Shown here: in pieces, positions 5,001-7,232 of the stretch | Numbering within the stretch: position 1 is the stretch's first letter | How the letters are laid out: every line of letters starts with the position of its first letter | Assembly (NCBI GenBank): GCA_003155705.1 | Contig: PMEC01000243.1 | Coordinates: forward strand, 59,411 to 66,642 | Length of the DNA: 7,232 nt | From: Bacteroidales bacterium | GTDB taxonomy: Bacteria; Bacteroidota; Bacteroidia; Bacteroidales; VadinHA17 | Direction of reading: 5' to 3' | Notes under the pieces: model-generated | Seen by the model: only the letters and a program-made list of their open reading frames with translations | Told to the model about the DNA's origin: nothing | The model's database searches: none | Position numbers and translations under genes: made by a program

Positions 5001-7232
5001 ACAGTTGATAACAGCGGATCTTTTACAGTCGGAAATGGTGCAACCAACCCGGATATTGGATCTGTAACAGTTGGAGGCACTGCACCTTTCATTAACTATT
5101 ATACCTATTTCCATACAGTAATTATAAAGGGAAATTTTACAAACAATGGTTTTGTCAGATTCACCAATCTTCCAAATCCGGTTTATAATGCCTTCCCGTC
5201 GACATCCCCTGATGGAACTACAGGTGCAGCTTCTGTTTATTTCCAGGGAGCAACAAATAATACCCTGACCTGTAACGGAGTAACTGACTTTTATAATCTT
5301 ATCCTGGATAAAGGAACAGATCAGACTTTCAAACTGACAATTAATTCTTCAAACTATAGCTATTTCAGGCTTTTCGGAGCTAATACTCTTACAGGTGAAG
5401 CAGCAGGAGACAACGTAAACCTGAGGAAGGCATTGTGGATACGTACCGGAACACTGGTTCTTCAGGGAACACTTATAATTCCATCTTTAACTGAAGGAGT
5501 GACCGCGGGATCGCCTAATTCTGATTTTTATATCCCATCAAACGGGGCGCTGATTATTGATGGTGTTGATGTAGTAATTCTTTCCACTGCTGATGATTAT
5601 AGGGAAATAAATGTCGCTTATGGCGTTTCAGCTACTAATAATGCTTCGATTGGAGTATCGACAGGAGGAAGCAGCGCTTTTGAAGTTTACGGAAAATTTC
5701 AGATTAACAATGGCTATTTTTCAACACGGGAATCTGGTGGTATAATAACTTCGAATGTAGCCTCCGGACAGATAATTTTGAATGGAGGAATTGTTGATTC
5801 AAAACAATTTCTTTCTTCAACCGGAGCTGCTCAATATACTCAGACCGGAGGTACTTTTTATCTTCGTGGCCGGTTTCAGAGAACCCCTTCGACATATTCC
5901 ACAATTGATAGTCTAGTAAGTATAAAATTAACTACTTTAAATACAGTTAGAGTTGCTAATGGGATAAACTCTTCATTCGGAACCTTCAATATGGAAAACA
6001 CCAGCAACATATTTATTATGGCAGGTGGTACCATCCGTATTTATGATGTTACCGGAAACGGGGGGGCCGAGCAAAAGGCTTTCGATGTAAAATCTTCACT
6101 CTCAAATATTAATGTAACCGGTGGTTTACTGGAATTAATACCCGTAACGGGCACAGGACTCGGTAATGCAACAAACTATTTGATATATACTACGGCACCT
6201 CTTTTTGATGTGAACATAAATCGGTTCAGCAGTACATCCGTTGTCGGATTAAGTACGCCACTTGTTGTTCAGCAGGATCTTAACCTGACCAATGGAGATT
6301 TTAATGCAAATAGTTTTGATCTTACGATAGGAGGAAATTTAACTGTAGCTGCCTTGACGACCTATACACCAGGTACGAATACCACTACTTTAAATGGATC
6401 AGCTACTCAGACATTTACAGTTAACCTGGCTGCACCTTTGGCTTTAAATAAATTCACTATTGATAAACCGGCAGGAATAGCAGTTAACCTTGCAGGTACA
6501 CAGACCACTCTGGATGTAAATAATAACTTCAGGCTGGTTCTCGGAACTCTGAATGATAATGGCAATACAATAAACGTCTCCAAAGATGTTTATAATTCCG
6601 GTTTACATATTGGAAGCGGTAAAATATCCTTTATCGGAGCCGGAGCACAAGCTATCGATGGGAACGGTATCTTTGAGAATGTAGAATTAAACAATAATAG
6701 TGGTACTGCTCCGGTTTCCCTGGCAGCCAATATGACGATTAATGGTATCCTTACTTTTTCCAAGGACAAACTCTTTAATATCGGGATATACAATTTAAAG
6801 CTTAACTCAACGGCTTCTATTGATCAGGGACCAACTCCAAATCTTAGATACGTACAAACGGCTGGTAATGCGGGTGATGGCGGACTAACAAGAGTATACA
6901 GTGCCATGGCGCCTTTCACCTTCCCGGTCGGTGCTCCGACAATCACACCAGTTCGTCCGGTAAAGTACACTCCTGCAACAATAGGATTTAGTTCAGCTCC
7001 GACAACTTATGGTTCGATTACTGTTGTTCCGGTTGGTTATGAGCACCCTGCCGTAACTGTTAACGGACAAAGCCTGACCTATTTCTGGCGAATTAAATCT
7101 TCAGGTTTTACAGGTATTGCAGCAGGTTCGGTTACTCATACTTTTGGTTATGACCAGAGCGATGTCGTAGGCACTGAAACGAACTATATTCCTTCCCTGT
7201 TCGACAGATCGGCTCTTGCGTGGAATAGTGGT
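1899..7232 (+). CDS. Giant secreted beta-repeat surface protein (adhesin-like), 3' end outside window
   Basis: One frame of 1778 codons stays open from ATG 1899 to the last base. Upstream TAA at 1875-1877 is in frame, and 1899 is the only ATG before the hydrophobic signal segment. After a signal peptide (residues 1-62 or 1-64) the chain is rich in Thr, Asn, Ser and Gly with alternating hydrophobic residues, typical of stacked beta-strands. It has only four Cys (248, 402, 426, 1125). In order: a W-rich module (66-100); beta-strand modules with a Y-x-N-L-T-I-S core (NL near 357, 456, 538, 663, 982); a (F/Y)PVG module (about 720-850); a G8-like module (856-903); a long beta-helix-like stretch; and a second FPVG module from about 1660. 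Such proteins in Bacteroidota are usually exported by the type IX system and serve adhesion or matrix functions; the sorting domain would be beyond the window. No catalytic motif is seen. Export route and role are inferred. Confidence 0.93.
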   Translation, partial: MESKNPFSEFLKLPSLNSAAIIREKTVNSKTIISSIIPRLSFLRKWAIVFVTLLSISMVSLGQATYNWNQNGVPGDWTIAANWTPNRLAPLSNDILVFNNNGITTATNVPTQTIGKLILSLNSNVSLQSTGTSQLTISGGAGTDLDIPFGSTLQLSSTAANQIGLDFNPAGQTASVAGTLIINANTALTNSYNTTNATTTVTGTFTNNGGTITSSAATLNFSAASSIYNHARDGGAIPAATWNAASSCNISGLTATAPTGLGQVFGNINYSSAYTLTLINTLSLSGSLDISAAGTIAGADQTINISGNLTGTGGLSFTTGTLNISGNYSSSGAFTPGTSLVNYTGNIQNVAAVTYYNLTISGGSTKTLLGDITVNKDLTVTLGTLSFGTTLRTVNVAGNLSCVGTIDMSGLPAHVLNLAGATNTCAGTLTTLGNGSVVNYNGAGAQTIFGSPNYRNLTISTGGIKTLSAASTIGGDIVINDPASLAISSNVTFNGTNLTNNSNAASSFNATAGTFTFNLAGNQFINGSETTGNNIFYNLTAANGSTKTANLPFTVSSAFTINGGTIFDLGTTAKTVNLLGSVSISGTLFYNTTAAKTVNIGGDLSTGIAGTITMNGVLLAHNLNLGGANNAIQVFNTDAGSGSTVNYNRAGGQQIFANANYQNLTISGGGTKTLQGNTTVNNIVNLNTGVLQLGSNNLTVANDASNAIQGAFTSANMIETNSTGALIRNGTATLPILYPVGSGGFYAPMSITALSGGTGGTIKVYTTHDGTLGSNFVNRYWDVNTTVGGKTITSSFTYDPSEITLAPDNIWYRTGAGNWLTPAGSASFGANSFTITGTTNMGTASTDWTAGKLVTYYSYQTGNWNTPNTWTLDPSGTLQIGSSIPGINDKVVILTSRTVSLSSDNTISGLDITINAGGFINQTTYRFTKTLTALRGQGTLQLASVNFPTAATNTFVNAGGGTTEYNNTADFTLPATQNTYNNLTINVSIIPIPIIGTQLNNIILNGNLYIKQGTFRINDNLSTTPLSFTINGNVTVDNSGSFTVGNGATNPDIGSVTVGGTAPFINYYTYFHTVIIKGNFTNNGFVRFTNLPNPVYNAFPSTSPDGTTGAASVYFQGATNNTLTCNGVTDFYNLILDKGTDQTFKLTINSSNYSYFRLFGANTLTGEAAGDNVNLRKALWIRTGTLVLQGTLIIPSLTEGVTAGSPNSDFYIPSNGALIIDGVDVVILSTADDYREINVAYGVSATNNASIGVSTGGSSAFEVYGKFQINNGYFSTRESGGIITSNVASGQIILNGGIVDSKQFLSSTGAAQYTQTGGTFYLRGRFQRTPSTYSTIDSLVSIKLTTLNTVRVANGINSSFGTFNMENTSNIFIMAGGTIRIYDVTGNGGAEQKAFDVKSSLSNINVTGGLLELIPVTGTGLGNATNYLIYTTAPLFDVNINRFSSTSVVGLSTPLVVQQDLNLTNGDFNANSFDLTIGGNLTVAALTTYTPGTNTTTLNGSATQTFTVNLAAPLALNKFTIDKPAGIAVNLAGTQTTLDVNNNFRLVLGTLNDNGNTINVSKDVYNSGLHIGSGKISFIGAGAQAIDGNGIFENVELNNNSGTAPVSLAANMTINGILTFSKDKLFNIGIYNLKLNSTASIDQGPTPNLRYVQTAGNAGDGGLTRVYSAMAPFTFPVGAPTITPVRPVKYTPATIGFSSAPTTYGSITVVPVGYEHPAVTVNGQSLTYFWRIKSSGFTGIAAGSVTHTFGYDQSDVVGTETNYIPSLFDRSALAWNSG
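2094..2198 (+). other. N-terminal W-rich module of the giant protein
   Basis: Residues 66-100 begin the mature chain with YNWNQNG, then GDW, AANWTP, and end with ND-ILVFNN. The pattern W-x(n)-W-x-P-x(n)-ND-x-(V/L)-(V/I)-F is a common opening of repetitive exported proteins in Bacteroidota, where it caps the first beta-helix turns. It is similar in layout to the Trp module at residues 856-903. Confidence 0.5.
2913..3955 (+). repeat. Repeated beta-strand modules with Y-x-N-L-T-I-S core
   Basis: Four related units of about 80-125 residues follow each other. Their core strands are YYNLTISGGSTKTL (355-368), NYRNLTISTGGIKTL (453-467), FYNLTAANGSTKT (536-548) and NYQNLTISGGGTKTL (660-674). Units 2 and 4 also share the preceding strand V-N-Y-N-x-A-G-x-Q-x-I-F. 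Each core is followed by a TVNxDLTV-like strand. At DNA level units 2 and 4 share the exact 14-mer AACCTGACAATTTC (3264-3277 and 3885-3898), otherwise they have diverged. More distant versions recur at NL 982 and NL 1133, at NKFTID (1517) and at FENVELN (1592). They fit successive turns of a beta-helix or stacked beta-sandwiches. Confidence 0.7.
4056..4460 (+). other. (F/Y)PVG module, copy 1, in the giant protein
   Basis: Residues about 720-854 start with NSTGALIRNGTAT, continue into LYPVGSGGFYAPMSI (737-751) and then NRYWDVNT (778-785), and close with a WYRTGAGNW hairpin and a Gly/Thr-rich strand ending in WTAGKL. The order 'PVG ... Y-x-P ... RYWDV' recurs in copy 2 near the end of the window. 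It is a frequent, functionally uncharacterised element of exported Bacteroidota repeat proteins and often precedes a new set of repeats, as here. Confidence 0.55.
4464..4607 (+). other. G8-like Trp module in the giant protein
   Basis: Residues 856-903 contain SYQTGNWNTPNTWTLDPSG, then PGINDKVVIL and RTVSL. The spacing of two Trp, a Pro-Gly, an Asn-Asp and a Val-Val-Ile strand resembles the opening of G8 domains found in extracellular proteins. It follows the first PVG module and appears to start a second block of beta repeats. The match is to the opening only, so a full G8 domain is not established. Confidence 0.45.
6873..7232 (+). other. (F/Y)PVG module, copy 2, in the giant protein (cut by window end)
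   Basis: Residues about 1659-1778 repeat the layout of copy 1: GGLTRVYSAMAPFTFPVG (FPVG at 1675-1678), then YTPATI, a Gly/Val strand, and TYFWRIKSSGF (WRIK at 1730) in the place of RYWDV. The frame then runs into the window edge at AWNSG. By analogy with copy 1, a hairpin of the WYRTGAGNW type and perhaps a further Trp module should follow outside the window. Confidence 0.55.

Noticed and set aside
4835..5092. 85-codon - strand frame
   Set aside because: It is antisense to the open giant frame with no family resemblance; a shadow.
5704..5904. 66-codon - strand frame
   Set aside because: It is antisense to the giant frame, with no motif or upstream signals.
6590..6793. 67-codon - strand frame
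   Set aside because: It is antisense to the giant frame; the hydrophobic look comes from reverse-complemented Asn/Thr/Gly codons.

Overview
The window most likely comes from a member of the Bacteroidota or a close relative such as Ignavibacteria. The evidence is indirect. There is a very long, Thr/Asn/Ser/Gly-rich secreted repeat protein of the kind these bacteria export, neither long gene has a Shine-Dalgarno sequence, the intergenic DNA is AT-rich, and short heptamer tandem repeats lie between genes. No 16S or other marker gene is present, so a finer placement is not possible.

Layout. Bases 1-372 are non-coding but densely structured. They hold a 7-bp tandem repeat (1-39), a run of nested inverted repeats that could fold as an RNA (78-208), and eight copies of a TGTCAA-type hexamer spaced 19-21 or 30 bp apart (225-380). 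The last hexamer overlaps the start codon of the next gene. Bases 373-1491 encode a complete Fic-domain AMP-transferase (372 aa) with an N-terminal inhibitory motif and a C-terminal winged-helix-like region. Directly after its stop codon is a second, different 7-bp tandem array (1493-1541), followed by a weak terminator-like hairpin. Bases 1561-1898 are AT-rich spacer with one doubtful 46-codon reading frame.

From 1899 to the last base, one uninterrupted reading frame of 1778 codons runs off the window. It encodes a signal peptide followed by beta-rich repeat modules. I translated it codon by codon and found no stop. Recognisable parts are an N-terminal W-rich module, several modules built around a Y-x-N-L-T-I-S strand, two copies of a module with a (F/Y)PVG motif, and a G8-like Trp module. 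The product is probably a cell-surface or secreted adhesin-like protein. The C-terminus, where a type IX secretion sorting domain would be, lies outside the window.

The two main genes share a strand but show no functional link. They are separated by about 400 bp with a tandem array and a possible terminator, so they are probably independent units. The most unusual part is the fic upstream region: the phased hexamer array could be an operator for the Fic protein itself or for another regulator, and the structured segment beside it has no assigned family.
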